From positions 95,492,226-95,556,225 of the forward strand of contig NC_088780.1 of assembly GCF_958450345.1 (NCBI RefSeq): a stretch of DNA of 64,000 nt, given 5' to 3'. Made by a program: the position numbers and the translations under genes. The notes beneath the pieces were generated by a model. That model was not told the DNA's origin, did not search any database, and saw only the letters and a list, made by a program, of their open reading frames with translations. Of the stretch, positions 34,500 to 44,970 are shown one piece after another. Each line of letters starts with the position of its first letter. The stretch's first letter is position 1. The stretch is from Calliphora vicina (Eukaryota > Arthropoda > Insecta > Diptera > Calliphoridae).

Positions 34500-35480
34500 A
34501 CGTGTTTGAAGGAATGAAGGAACAAAATTAATATATTTTGAGAAATATTAAAATAAAAGCTCATTTTTACTTAAAATATGTATATCCATATTTAATTGTA
34601 TATGAGTTTTTGTCTTCGTAGGATACCATTAACCTATTAGCAGGTATGACCAAAAAAAATTATTTTGTGGCAGTTTCAAAACTCCATTTTCAAATTTTTA
34701 AAAATTTTGTTAAACAAATTTCAGAATTTTTTGATCATCTCATTTATAATTTATTGAGAATTTAATTGGGAATAAAAATATGAAAAAATTATGAAAATAT
34801 TTTTTATAGTTTTTCCGTATCTGCGATTTAGATTTAGCAGTTTTCGATAAAAACAAATTATTTGGTCATATTTTGTCTTAGTAGAAACCGTTAACCATTA
34901 TTAGGTATGACCAAAAAAACATATTTTTTAACGTCTTCATGTTATATTTTTCTTAAGTTTCATCAAAATCGGCCCAAGAATAAATAACATTTCGCTATCT
35001 TTAAATTAGAAATACCAAATATTTAAAATTTTTACATTTGACCTTCACGATTTATGGTTTAACGTTTTCCAATTTTAGCAAAACTTTCAGACTATATTTA
35101 GAATTACCTGGACTATAGTCTTCTGAACAGGTTTTACTTAAAATTCATAACAGTAAGGAAATTGAGCTCATTCGGCAAAATATGGCCAAATAATTGGTTT
35201 TTATCGAAAATTTCAAAATTTAAATCGCAGGTACCGAAAAACTATATGACATATTTTCATAATTTTTATTGCCTATTATACTCTCAATAAATCCCAATGA
35301 GATAATCAAAAAATTCTGAAATTTTTTTTAACAAAATTTTTTAAAATTTGATAATGGAGTTTTGAAACTGCCGTTAAAAAATATTATTTCTTTGGCCATA
35401 CCTGCGAATATACTACGAAGACAAAAACTGATATACAAGTAAATATGGATATATTTTGAGGAAAAATGAGATTTTATTTT
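34500..35480. repeat. Long palindrome (foldback) within the 3.5-kb element
   Basis: The left arm about 34510-34900 reappears inverted at 35165-35480 (and continues at 36461-36520 beyond the Helitron). Shared words include aaaatttcagaattttttga, ttttccgtatctgcgattta and taaaagctcatttttactta with mismatches. The spacer is about 35000-35160. It could form a large hairpin. Confidence 0.7.
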
Positions 35481-35484
35481 AATA

Positions 35485-36460
35485 CTAGCTGAACCCGGTC
35501 CGCGTTGCTGGCCTTTAGAAAACATCTATTTTATATTGCATCTTTTTAATATACAGTGTCGGAAAAAGTCGGTAATCCAACCTTCAATGTTAATACATGT
35601 GGTAGCTCTTCGGTTGGTTCCAATGAATTCAAAAATCCAGTAGGGCAATTGACGACTTGTTCTTCGTTCATTACAGTGTCAATCGATTTGTATTTTATTG
35701 TTTCGCCAGACACTTTGAATTGTATTTGGTCATCGAACATCATAATTGTTTGATTAAAAGTAGATTTCATATAGCAATGCACCTAATATGCATGAGTAAA
35801 CAAAATTGTTTATCACAGACCGAAAATCAAAAATCTGAAGATTCCGTAAAAATTTTGTCAACATCGGTCCAGCCATTTTTGAGTCCATACGGAACATACA
35901 TACGTACACACATCCATTTTTATGAAATATATGGCATTAGCGGTATAATGTAATAATTGGATTTTAACACGCCCCTCCGCCCACAGACTGAATATTAAAA
36001 ATCTGACTATACAGTGTTACCCGCTGGGCTATTCTGAAGAAAATTTCATCAAAATCGGTTTAGCGATTTTTTATATATATAGATGGCATTAGCGGTATAA
36101 TGTAAAAATTTGATTTTGCCACACCCCTCCGCCCACTGATCGAAAATCAAAAATCTGACTTTAGAGTGTTACCCGCTAGGCTATTCTGAAAATTTCATTA
36201 AAATTGGTCCAGTCTTTTTTGAGTTCATTCGGAACATACATCCATTTTTATATATATAGATGAAAAATATTTGTATGAGAAAATTCGAAAATCTTCTTTA
36301 CGAAACACCGAATGGACCTAATGTAGTATGTTAGGTGTCTAAAACCATATTCAGAAAATTTACTTTCCAATGATACCAGTTTGGAGCTAATCGGTTGGAT
36401 GGTCTCAGAGTCTATAACGGACATAGGTAGAAACATTTTTTTGTATTTTATATATATAGA
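35485..36460 (-). mobile_element. Non-autonomous Helitron with a base-exact A/T insertion
   Basis: On the minus strand it starts TC (36460-36459, after a tatatata run) and ends with CTAG (35488-35485). It is preceded by cgcggaccgggttcagctag, the typical insect Helitron 3' end. The host bases are A at 35484 and T at 36461. The opposite palindrome arm supplies the uninterrupted site (ttttattttaatatttctca in complement of 34525-34548), which confirms the boundaries. The interior contains two to three direct copies of a module (ggcattagcggtataatgta at 35932 and 36084). No Rep/Hel coding. Confidence 0.85.
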
Positions 36461-36704
36461 TTTCTCAAAATCATTTTGTTCCTACATTTCTGGTTCTAGT
36501 GGCCTAAATACGTTAATGGCCTGAGAAATTTTTAATAACTTTAACATTTGTTGACCAATTTTTGTTTTTTATGGCTCATTAGAACGACAATTATGTAGAC
36601 ATTTCTATTATTTTAAATAAAGTTTGAAAAGTAATTCAAAAATTACAAAATTTTTACAAAAAGTGAAAAAATTGAATTTTTTCCCTAGAAATGCATTTTT
36701 TTTT

Positions 36705-37590
36705 ATAGAAAAGTGTCTTGTTTGGAACAGTTTTCTATTGAAAAGAGTCTTGTTGGAACAGTTTTCTATAGAAAAGTGTCCTGTTGGGATAGTTTTCTAT
36801 AGAAAAGTGTCTTGTTGGGACAGTTTTCTATAGAAAAGTGTCTTGTTGGGACAGTTTTCTATAGAAAAGTGTATTGTTGGGACAGTTTTCTATAGAAAAG
36901 TGTCTTGTTGGAACAGTTTTCTATAGAAAAGTGTCTTGTTGAGACAGTTTTCTATAGAAAAGTGTCTTGTTGGGACAGTTTTCTATAGAAAAGTGTCTTG
37001 TTGGGACAGTTTTCTATAGAAAAGTGTCTTGTTGGGACAGTTTTCTATAGAAAAGTGTCTTGTTGGGACAGTTTTCTATAGAAAAGTGTCTTGTTGGGAC
37101 AGTTTTCTATAGAAAAGTGTCTTGTTGGGACAGTTTTCTATAGAAAAGTGTCTTGTTGGGACAGTTTTCTATAGAAAAGTGTCTTGTTGGGACAGTTTTC
37201 TATAGAAAAGTGTCTTGTTGGGACAGTTTTCTATAGAAAAGTGTCTTGTTGGGACAGTTTTCTATAGAAAAGTGTCTTGTTGGGACAGTTTTCTATAGAA
37301 AAGTGTCTTGTTGGGACAGTTTTCTATAGAAAAGTGTCTTGTTGGGAAAGTTTTCTATAGAAATGTGTCTTGTTGGAACAGTTTTCTATAGAAATGTGTC
37401 TTGTTGGAACAGTTTTCTATATAAAAGTGTCTTGTTGGGACAGTTTTCTATAGAAAAGTGCCTTGTTTGGGACAGTTTTCTATAGAAAAGTGCTTTGTTT
37501 GGGACAGTTTTCTATAGAAAAGTGCTTTGTTTGGGACAGTTTTCTATAGAAAATTTTCTTGTTTGGGACAGTTTTCTATAGAAAAGTGTA
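36705..37590. repeat. 31-bp minisatellite, about 28 units
   Basis: The unit is gtgtcttgttgggacag followed by ttttctatagaaaa. TTTTCTATAGAAAA is a perfect 14-bp palindrome, and TGTC…GACA forms a second dyad. Units in the middle (about 36940-37330) are virtually identical. The edges carry variants (tttggaacag and gaaaagagtc at the left, gccttgtttggg and gctttgtttggg at the right). It lies just inside the right inverted repeat of the 3.5-kb element. Open frames across it are accidental. Confidence 0.95.
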
Positions 37591-37735
37591 AATGCATCTC
37601 AAAACTTCAGAGGGCTTGCGGCACTTAACCCCAACCGATTTACCTAAACTTTTTTACCAATGCTCACCAAACTAGAGGGTGAGTGAGACTGGCAAAAATC
37701 CAACTTTCGTTTATGGACCACCATAATGGTTATTT

Positions 37736-38110
37736 ACACGAGCATATGAAACAGTTCTTGGGGTGTTTGAGAGACAAATATTTCGTAAGATACATGGACT
37801 AATCTACATTGACGAAGAGTATCGACATCGAATGAATCATGAGTTGTATCGGCTGCATGAAGATATTAACATAGTTAAATGACTCAAAGTTCATCGGCTA
37901 TGCAGTCTAGCACATGTAATGTGCATGGATGTATATTCTCCAGCGAAGAAATTTTTTTTTTTTTAAACATGAAGGAAAACGTAGAAAGGTACGACCAAAG
38001 TTCAGGTGGAAAGATCAAAACTTGTTGTGAGAAACTGGAGAAGATGCGCATTAGATCGATGTGCATGGATAGAAATTCTCAGGCTTCTGACCTAAAAGGT
38101 TATTCATAGT
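37736..38110 (+). pseudogene. Non-LTR reverse transcriptase C-terminal fragment (third lineage)
   Basis: The plus strand reads TRAYETVLGVFERQIFRKIHGL (37740-37804), DEEYRHRMNHELYRLHEDINIVK (37815-37880), then after a stop KVHRL, and VQVERSKLVVRNWRRCALDR (38000-38062). The block ‘LGVFERxxxRxIxGP…YNHELYxLY…W…ALDR’ is the conserved C terminus of a widespread insect endonuclease-reverse transcriptase. It is truncated at the left by the 3.5-kb element. A poly-T tract at 37955 interrupts it. Confidence 0.7.
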
Positions 38111-40239
38111 CATAGTAAATACCATAAGTCATAGTAAAAACCATAACTTCGATTTTATCAGTCAAAAATAGTTCATGGTTTTATTGTAAATGGAAGCAGA
38201 ACTTTGATACGAAGAAAACTGTAACACAACATCTGACTCATCATATACATGAACATGCATTTTTACATGCCAGTCTCGGGCTTATAATTATAACCTAAAA
38301 TATTTAAATTTAATTACTTAATCATTCTCTTGAACCAAACCGAATATGGTCTTTCTCATCCCAAATTTTGATGAAGTAATTAATGTAGAAGTAGAGGAAA
38401 AGGAACTCGAGTATAGAAACCGGTTTCAAATCTAACAGTTTATATGAATGATGGGGAAATTCACACTTTTAAGAAACTCAGTAACAAACATTTTCAGATT
38501 CTTGTAAAAGTGTCTAAAAATTTATGAGTTTGTTCAAGGTAGTATATAAAATTGTCTGTTCTGCTTACCTCACTAAAGTACGGTCTATTTAATTCGACCA
38601 ATGCTAACATTCAATAATTTGTCTCTCTTTCAATTAGTTTATTTGTAAATGTTGTATTATTACATATTACAATATTATTATTATTCGAATGTATTATTTT
38701 GTCATTTTCCGTTTCGAAAAGTGTATTGTTTGTTGTACGCACCAAGAGTCAGGCACAGTTTTCTATGCAAAGCATTTTTCTCCAATAGAGGATTTACAAT
38801 TGATTTATGTTTATTTCGAAAACAATTACAAATATTTATTCAAATTATGTTACATGTTCCGCTCTCGCACAATTCGTTTATAAAATATAAAATTCGTTGA
38901 ATTTCCAAATATAAAACGAAAAAAAAAACTACATGTTATTCAAACAAATTATACCAATGAAATTACAAAAGGAAAATGAAAATTAAACAAAATAATAATG
39001 AAGGAAATCAAATCAATTTTAGAAATTTTGTATGTATGTACTCTATGTATATAAATTATTCAATTGTTTTCTATTTTCGTTATAATTCATATTAGTATCT
39101 CATCATATTATATTTTATTTTTCATTTAATATTTTTTTTTAATTCAAATACAATTTTATACAATGTGTTGGGTTTAAATGAACTAATCAACCATTTACAT
39201 ATACAAAGTAGAAACCTGTCAATTCCCATATTCATTTAATTTTTCCCCTGACTTTGAAGGCCATCGCACCACACCAAAACCAAAAGCAAAACACAAATCC
39301 ACACACTTCAAAATGTCGATTTTTATGTGTGAGAACCTTCACCCACAAGTGTTTTATTTTTATTTAAAATTTTTATTGTTCTTTTCCTCAGATTTTCCCC
39401 CAAATCAAGTGTAAATTTTCATTCACGTTTTGATTTGGCTGCTTTTCTTTGTTGCTTAAAGATGAAAATCGAATTGTCGACATCTGTTTCATATAACACC
39501 ATCTTAATTAAAGAAGTGTTTTTGTGTTTGTTTTATTTTTTATATGATTTATAAATATGTTAATATTATTTTGTTGGAATAAGTATTTTATCCGGGGAAA
39601 CGTAAAAAATGAAGTTAATTATGTGCAAGAAAAAAACTTTGTACTGGTTTGTGACAGGTTTTTGTTAACATAACAAATTATGTTTCTACTCGTGTGTAGT
39701 ATTCCACACATATGATATGTCTACGTATTTTAAGCTAGCAACATATCTTTTAGTAGTCACAATCATGATTATCCATCAATAACATAAGTATTAGGGCGGG
39801 TCGATTTAAAAATCTCCCAAGTGACAAGGAAAATCGCACTCTAGGGATTAAAATAAGAAACTTTGCCCAATGAATCATACCTCTAAAATGAATTCTGATG
39901 TTCCTTATTTTGACCCAAAGGTCAAATTTTTAAAAATCCCACTTTGACCCATTTAAAGTGCCCCAATCGAGTTTAAATATATGACCCCCCGTTAACTTTG
40001 GAGGGCCGACCCACCCATGCTAGTGGCACACACCCTGGAAGGGGTCTCCATATAAAAATCACCAAATCACCATTTTTGGCACTTTACATGATGTATGTAC
40101 TGTGTATAAATTTTGTTTATAGATCGTATGATAAATATAAATGTGATATACATAGGTAATAAATAATATTAATCATACGTGTATTAGAATCAGCATAGCT
40201 TTATTTTTAAGCTTTTTCCAAATTTTTTTTTTTAAATTT
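38111..40239. other. No gene recognised; one unclassified repeat-like patch
   Basis: Mostly AT-rich without transposon signatures. At 39795-40080 the sequence agggcgggtcgatttaaaaa with two ‘tttgaccca’ phrases and cctggaaggggtctccatat looks like a dispersed fly repeat, but I cannot name it or place both ends. Confidence 0.4.
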
Positions 40240-40615
40240 TCTCTGCAATGGACTTTGAAATATCTATCATTATATATGCATATTGTCTATATTAATGACT
40301 TCTAGATATAGATCAAAAATAGGCCAAACATCAAGGATATCCATGTTTTTCCTTATATCTCAGCGATTTTATCGAGCCGGAAGAATTCCCGATATATTGC
40401 TGTATGACACATGCACGTAAGTTATTTGGGGCTATGGAAAGTTGATTTCAACATACAGACAGACAGAAGTACAGATGGACTTCGCTATCTATAACGATCC
40501 AGAATATATATACTTTGTGGGGTCGCAAATGAAAATTGCAGAAATTAAAAACGGAATGACAAACTTGTGTATACCCTTGCCACTCATGGCGAAGGGTATA
40601 ATAAATGAATATAAC
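40240..40615. repeat. mini-me-like repeat fragment
   Basis: Runs from tatctatcattatatatgca to gaagggtataataa and includes ttgatttcaacatacagaca, atccagaatatatatacttt, ggggtcgc, and an aaaaacggaatgacaaactt block. This is the same order as the 3' part of 21241-22860 and the complement of 51405-51780. Confidence 0.65.
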
Positions 40616-41303
40616 TAACCATTTTACGCCAAACTCTTTAAAATTATAAGAGAGCTATTTGCACAAAGTTTGAAGAATCATGAAATTATATTTCTCAAGA
40701 TATTTAGAAATCTTTCCCATTTTAAGTTAAACCGCATGTCGTGGTATGAAATTTGATTCACCTAAAGTTTGAAGACATTCACAATTATAGTATGTATTCC
40801 AGTTCTTCGAAAATAATTTTTTACTTTTTATGATAGGTGACACGCCCACTAATCCAATTCCGCCCTTTTTCAGCCAAACTCCATACAGTGATAAGAAATT
40901 GATTCATCCACATAAAGAAAAAAGCACTTCTAAATTTAAGTTTATTTTACTCAAATTTAGCCAGAATTGTACTTAAAAATTTAAGTACGATTCATACTCA
41001 TTTGTACTTAGAACAAATATAAACGGGATTGATTAAAAAAATCAAGCGGAAATTTTCTTAAAAAAAGAAGGAAATTCTTGAATTAAGTAAGAAAATCTTG
41101 TTTTAAGTACAAGTGAGAAGTTAAATTAAGTAGTTAATTCTTAAACTTCAAATTAAGAGTAAGATAACTTGAAATAAGAAACACATTCTTATATTGATAA
41201 ATAATAGAAAAAGAGAGAATCCAAAGTTGACAACTGGCTAATTGAAGAAGATGACTTTCAAGGCAAACGATTTTTAAGTAAGGTAATACTATAGCTAAAT
41301 AAT
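40616..41303. other. Repeat-derived AT-rich sequence, no gene
   Basis: Includes ataggtgacacgcccactaa, a phrase often linked to the same fly repeat group, and taagta-rich stretches. Nothing codes. Confidence 0.4.
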
Positions 41304-41311
41304 ACAGACAT

Positions 41312-41344
<33 letters not shown>

Positions 41345-41345
41345 A
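41304..41345. repeat. (CAGA)n microsatellite
   Basis: acagacatacagacagacag continues as an uninterrupted CAGA run of about nine units. GTCY/CAGA runs are an expected part of mini-me-like elements. Confidence 0.9.
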
Positions 41346-41539
41346 AACACGCTCACGTCCAAAATAGGCAAACAAAATTGGTAGACTTGCAAAAAAAGTT
41401 TATTGTTCTCCTAAGCAGTTTGGTATTGAAAATCAGCAAAATCGGTTCAGTGGAACCAGCGTTATGAACCAAAATGTGAGACAACCTAAAAACAACTTGA
41501 TAATTTTAACATAGTTTTCGTTATTTGTGCAAATATATT

Positions 41540-43160
41540 GCAGATAATACCATAAAATTGTACACACGTAATTTTTATGTTAAAGGGACTAACTCTGGTG
41601 AAAATTGTAAGAATCGGTCCATGAATTTCTCCTACAAATTTCTTCTCGAAATATAGTTTTATGGTCTGTAAATGCCTACAAAATTGCAGTATCCACACAA
41701 AATTCAGGAAAAATAAGTTTCGTGCTTAAAAAAATTACAACACCAAATTTTTTATGGATCGGCCCATAGCCCATATAAAGTTCATTTCCGAAAATCACTT
41801 AAATAAGCATAAATGTTTTAAAAATAGCGCTGTTAAGTTGAAATTCGTCATAAGTAGTCCCCATATATACCAAAATCGCTGTACCTAATTCTATGAAGAT
41901 CGGCCGATAATTGGTTATAGCTCCCATATAAGGACCACTTCCAAAAAACACATTAACCTACATAAATATCTAAAAAATATCAATATCAACACAAAATTTT
42001 ATATAGATCCATAATTTATACTCAGAAATCATACTACAGGATTTTGTGAATATCGGTCCATATTTGACCATAGCTCCCATATAAGGTCCACTTCCGAAAA
42101 TCAGTTAAGTACTCATAGCTCCCCTATAAGGCCCATTTCCGAAGAAGATAATAACCTTAAAAAATATTTAATACATATCGATATCAAAATTAAATAACGC
42201 ACAGATCAGTAATTTGTATCAAGTAATCATACTTCTGAATTTTTTGAATATCGGTCCATATTTAACCATAACTCCCATATAAGGTCCACTCCCGAAAATC
42301 ACTAAAATCCTCATAAATTTCTTACAAATATAGTTATCAGGTTGAAATTCGAAACAAATTTATTCAATATATACAAAAATCGATGTACCAAATTTTATAA
42401 TGGTAGGCCCATTATTGGTCATAGCCTCCATATAAGAACCACTTCAGGAAAACACATTAACCTGCACAAATATCCAAAAAAATCTGTACTGAACCAAATT
42501 TTACACCGATCAGTAATTTGTATCCAAGAATCGTGCAACAAAATTTTTTAAATATTGGTCCATAATTCGGCATAGCTGCCATATAAGGTCCACTCTTGTT
42601 AATGACGTTGTTTATATGAAATTCTACAAAAATAGCCCTTAAATACTTAGGATCATAATAGGTCATAGCATCCATATATTAAACCAAAATAGTACACAGA
42701 TCAGTAATTTGTATTCAAAAATCATAATACTGAATTTTGTGAATATCGGTACATAATTGGCCACATATAAGTACATAAAAATCACGTTTAAATATTTTAT
42801 GACAATCAAATCATAATAGGTCATAACTCACATATAAGTCCCACAACCAAATATTTTGAAATTTGTCTAAAAATATTTGTATACCCTTTTTTATACTCTG
42901 TTTCTTCACTTGAGGTTAACAGGGAAAAATGTTGATCCAAACGTATTAACTAATTATTATGTATATAAATTGTTAAATTTCGTACGTTCTAATAGGAATT
43001 TAAATTATAAATTGCTGAATTAAATACAATTTTTTGTACATTTGAAATAAAATATCTTTGAGTAAACTAGTCTTTCTAAAAATTGTTATATTATTTCAGT
43101 TGTTATACCATCATATTTAGGTGGAGGGTACTGCCGAATATAGTACTCTTACTTGTTTTA
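41540..43160. repeat. Tandemly modular mini-me-like repeat
   Basis: The phrase tagctcccatataaggtcca, with variants, recurs near 41915, 42072, 42117, 42264, 42425, 42567 and less clearly at 42665 and 42825. It is usually followed by cttccgaaaatcac-like and then an atcagtaatttgtatcaa-like segment. Most spacings are about 140-160 bp. The right end reads gagggtactgccgaatatag and cttacttgtttt, the same terminal word as other family members. No coding. Confidence 0.7.
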
Positions 43161-43234
43161 TCTCATATTAAAAGTATTATTATTAAATATTAAATTTTTA
43201 AAACAATATAAAATGTATTAAAAATAAAAAATAA

Positions 43235-43490
43235 TTGGGGGATTCAAACGGTCTCCTATTAGGTCGTATTGTCATAATATCCTCAAATATTTTTTTACTT
43301 TAAACAAGTTTTTGTTGAGTTTCAAACAAAAAAGTTATAAACTAATAAGACTTTTTGGACTATGTTTATTGGTTTGTCATAAAATAACACCTTTTTTGTT
43401 TGCATCACAACAGGAATTTGTTTAAACTAAAAAAATATTTTACGACATTATGACAATACGACATAATAGGAGACCGTTTGAATCCCCCAA
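43235..43490. mobile_element. 256-bp MITE with ~42-bp inverted repeats
   Basis: The left end ttgggggattcaaacggtct, continuing cctattaggtcgtattgtca, is matched by the exact complement at the right end except one g/t difference. No clear target duplication (flanks aataa/atgtg). Internal sequence is AT-rich and non-coding. The superfamily is not determined. Confidence 0.75.
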
Positions 43491-43555
43491 ATGTGTTTTT
43501 CTTAAATTAGTCTTAGTTTGGCTTACATCAAGTACGAATTCGAGCTTAAATTAAA

Positions 43556-43770
43556 ATTTTGGATTATATCAAGTACGAATTCTTGCTTAAATCTAGTTCA
43601 GAATCCTTGAAACAAGCTCATTTTGCGATTAATTTAATCTCGGACATTCTTAAATCAATCCAATTTTTGGATTATATTAAGTATGAATTCGAGCTTAAAT
43701 CAAGTTTAGAATTCTTGGAACAAGCTCATTTTAAGATTAATTCAAGATTTTTGAGTTGCTATTGACTTAC
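43556..43770. repeat. Two tandem copies of a ~118-bp unit
   Basis: ttttggattatatcaagtac begins at 43556 and recurs with minor changes at 43674. Both continue with gaattc, gcttaaat, gaat(c/t)cttg and aacaagctcattttg. An accidental open frame spans both. Confidence 0.75.
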
Positions 43771-43884
43771 TCAATTACTAAATTTTTTTTATTAGTGTAC
43801 AAAGTTTAAATACTTTTACGATAATAGTTCTGCCGATGTTCGAAAATAACTATTTATGTATGTACTTTGTATGGGAGGTGCCTG

Positions 43885-43995
43885 TTCGGATCCGTCGCAA
43901 ACATATACTTGTTTACTGTAACCATATATATGGTTGATACAATCATGTGAATTGTAAATTAACCATATTATGGTTACCACAATCATATAAATAGT
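43885..43995 (-). repeat. Inverted partner of the repeat at 48700-48840
   Basis: aaccatatatatggttgata, caatcatgtgaat and ttaaccatattatggttacc are the complement of 48725-48835 with few differences. Short palindromes (ccatatatatgg) occur inside. Confidence 0.7.
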
Positions 43996-44039
43996 TAAGG
44001 TATTGATTTAGTATACTTAGTGGGATAAGTACTGATTAG

Positions 44040-44962
44040 CAGTGTTTAAAAAGCTACGATAACTAACAAATTTTTAACTGTTGCTACAACTACTGCTTCA
44101 AAAAAGTGCATGTAGCGGTAGCAGTAGCATTTGTCTTTTTTCGTTTTCTTGTTTTTTTAAAACTACTGCTACCTTCAAAATATAAAACTCTTAACAGAGC
44201 AGTAGTAATAAAACATGAATTGTAAATGGAGTAGTAGCATAAAAATACAAATCATTGCTACTGCTCTATATCGAGTTTTAATTTTTAAGGTAGCAGTAAA
44301 GTAGCAGTTGATGCAGCAGTTAAGGTAGCAATAAAAGTAGTCAAAAAAGAAAATCTTCAGTCATAACACAAAAATTGACAGAATTAAACACTGTGTGTTG
44401 TTTTTGTTTTGAGAGAGTTTGAAAGAATTATTCGTTTTTATTCGTCTCAGATGTTCGTGTTGCTAACAGAAAGATCGTGTTTTCTGTGTGTATAACAAAA
44501 AAGCCGAACTTTTGTTTACAACACGACCAACTTACACAAATATACATTCACAACAACAACACATAATATACTTTTTTGGCTGAAGATTTTTATTTTTGAC
44601 TTATTTTATTGCTACCTCAACTGCTACTTAGCTGCTACTTCAACTGCTACTTAACTGCTACTTCTTCTACTACCTCAACTGCTACTTCTATTACTACTAA
44701 ATTTTAAAAGTAGCAGAATTAATAAAAAACTAATAACTGCTACATCAAAACTTTTTCTTTTTTAAGGTAGCAATAGAAAATAAATTACTCTGCTACTTTT
44801 AAATTTTTCTTTTATTAGTACTACTACAACTATTGCTACCAAAATGTGAAGGTAGCAGTAGTAGTAGTAATTATTGACTCTGAGTTTTTATTAATTTTTT
44901 AACTAGACTACTTGGGTTTTTTCGTTGCTACTGCTACTTGTAGTCTAGTTTTTTAAAGACTG
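44040..44962. mobile_element. 923-bp hAT-like element filled with GTAGCA words
   Basis: The 8-bp duplication CTGATTAG lies at 44032-44039 and 44963-44970. Ends are CAGTGTTTAAAAAGCTA and the complement CAGTCTTTAAAAAACTA. An 8-bp duplication plus CAGTG-type ends is the hAT pattern. More than twenty GTAGCA/TGCTAC words in both orientations fill most of the interior, with T- and A-rich spacers. No transposase is encoded. The words may be expanded subterminal transposase-binding repeats (inference). Confidence 0.85.
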
Positions 44963-44970
44963 CTGATTAG

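Larger units (their letters stand above)
34255..37735. mobile_element. 3.5-kb composite inverted-repeat element
   Basis: Left end cattaaggtgg(c)cc with gaacgaaaattagatttttg and ccagtctcac (34253-34307). The right end complement reads cattatggtggtcc with aacgaaagttggatttttgc and cagtctcac (37682-37735). An aaatgcattta word follows inside both ends (34314-34324, 37589-37599). The interior holds a long palindrome, a Helitron insertion and a minisatellite. No transposase was seen. The right flank immediately becomes a non-LTR RT C terminus, so the element may have inserted in that gene. The superfamily is undetermined. Confidence 0.6.

Noticed and set aside
36624..36833. Open frame across the minisatellite that encodes a repeating peptide
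   Set aside because: 31 is not a multiple of three, so the frame cycles through phases. The ORF ends inside the array and has no homology. It is a by-product of the repeat.
36705..37590. CRISPR-like array
   Set aside because: Units are contiguous 31-bp tandem copies without unique spacers, and the surroundings are eukaryotic transposons.
44040..44962. Triplet-repeat coding region or expanded CTG microsatellite
   Set aside because: The words are interspersed with A/T spacers in both orientations, frames are broken, and the transposon boundaries explain the segment.
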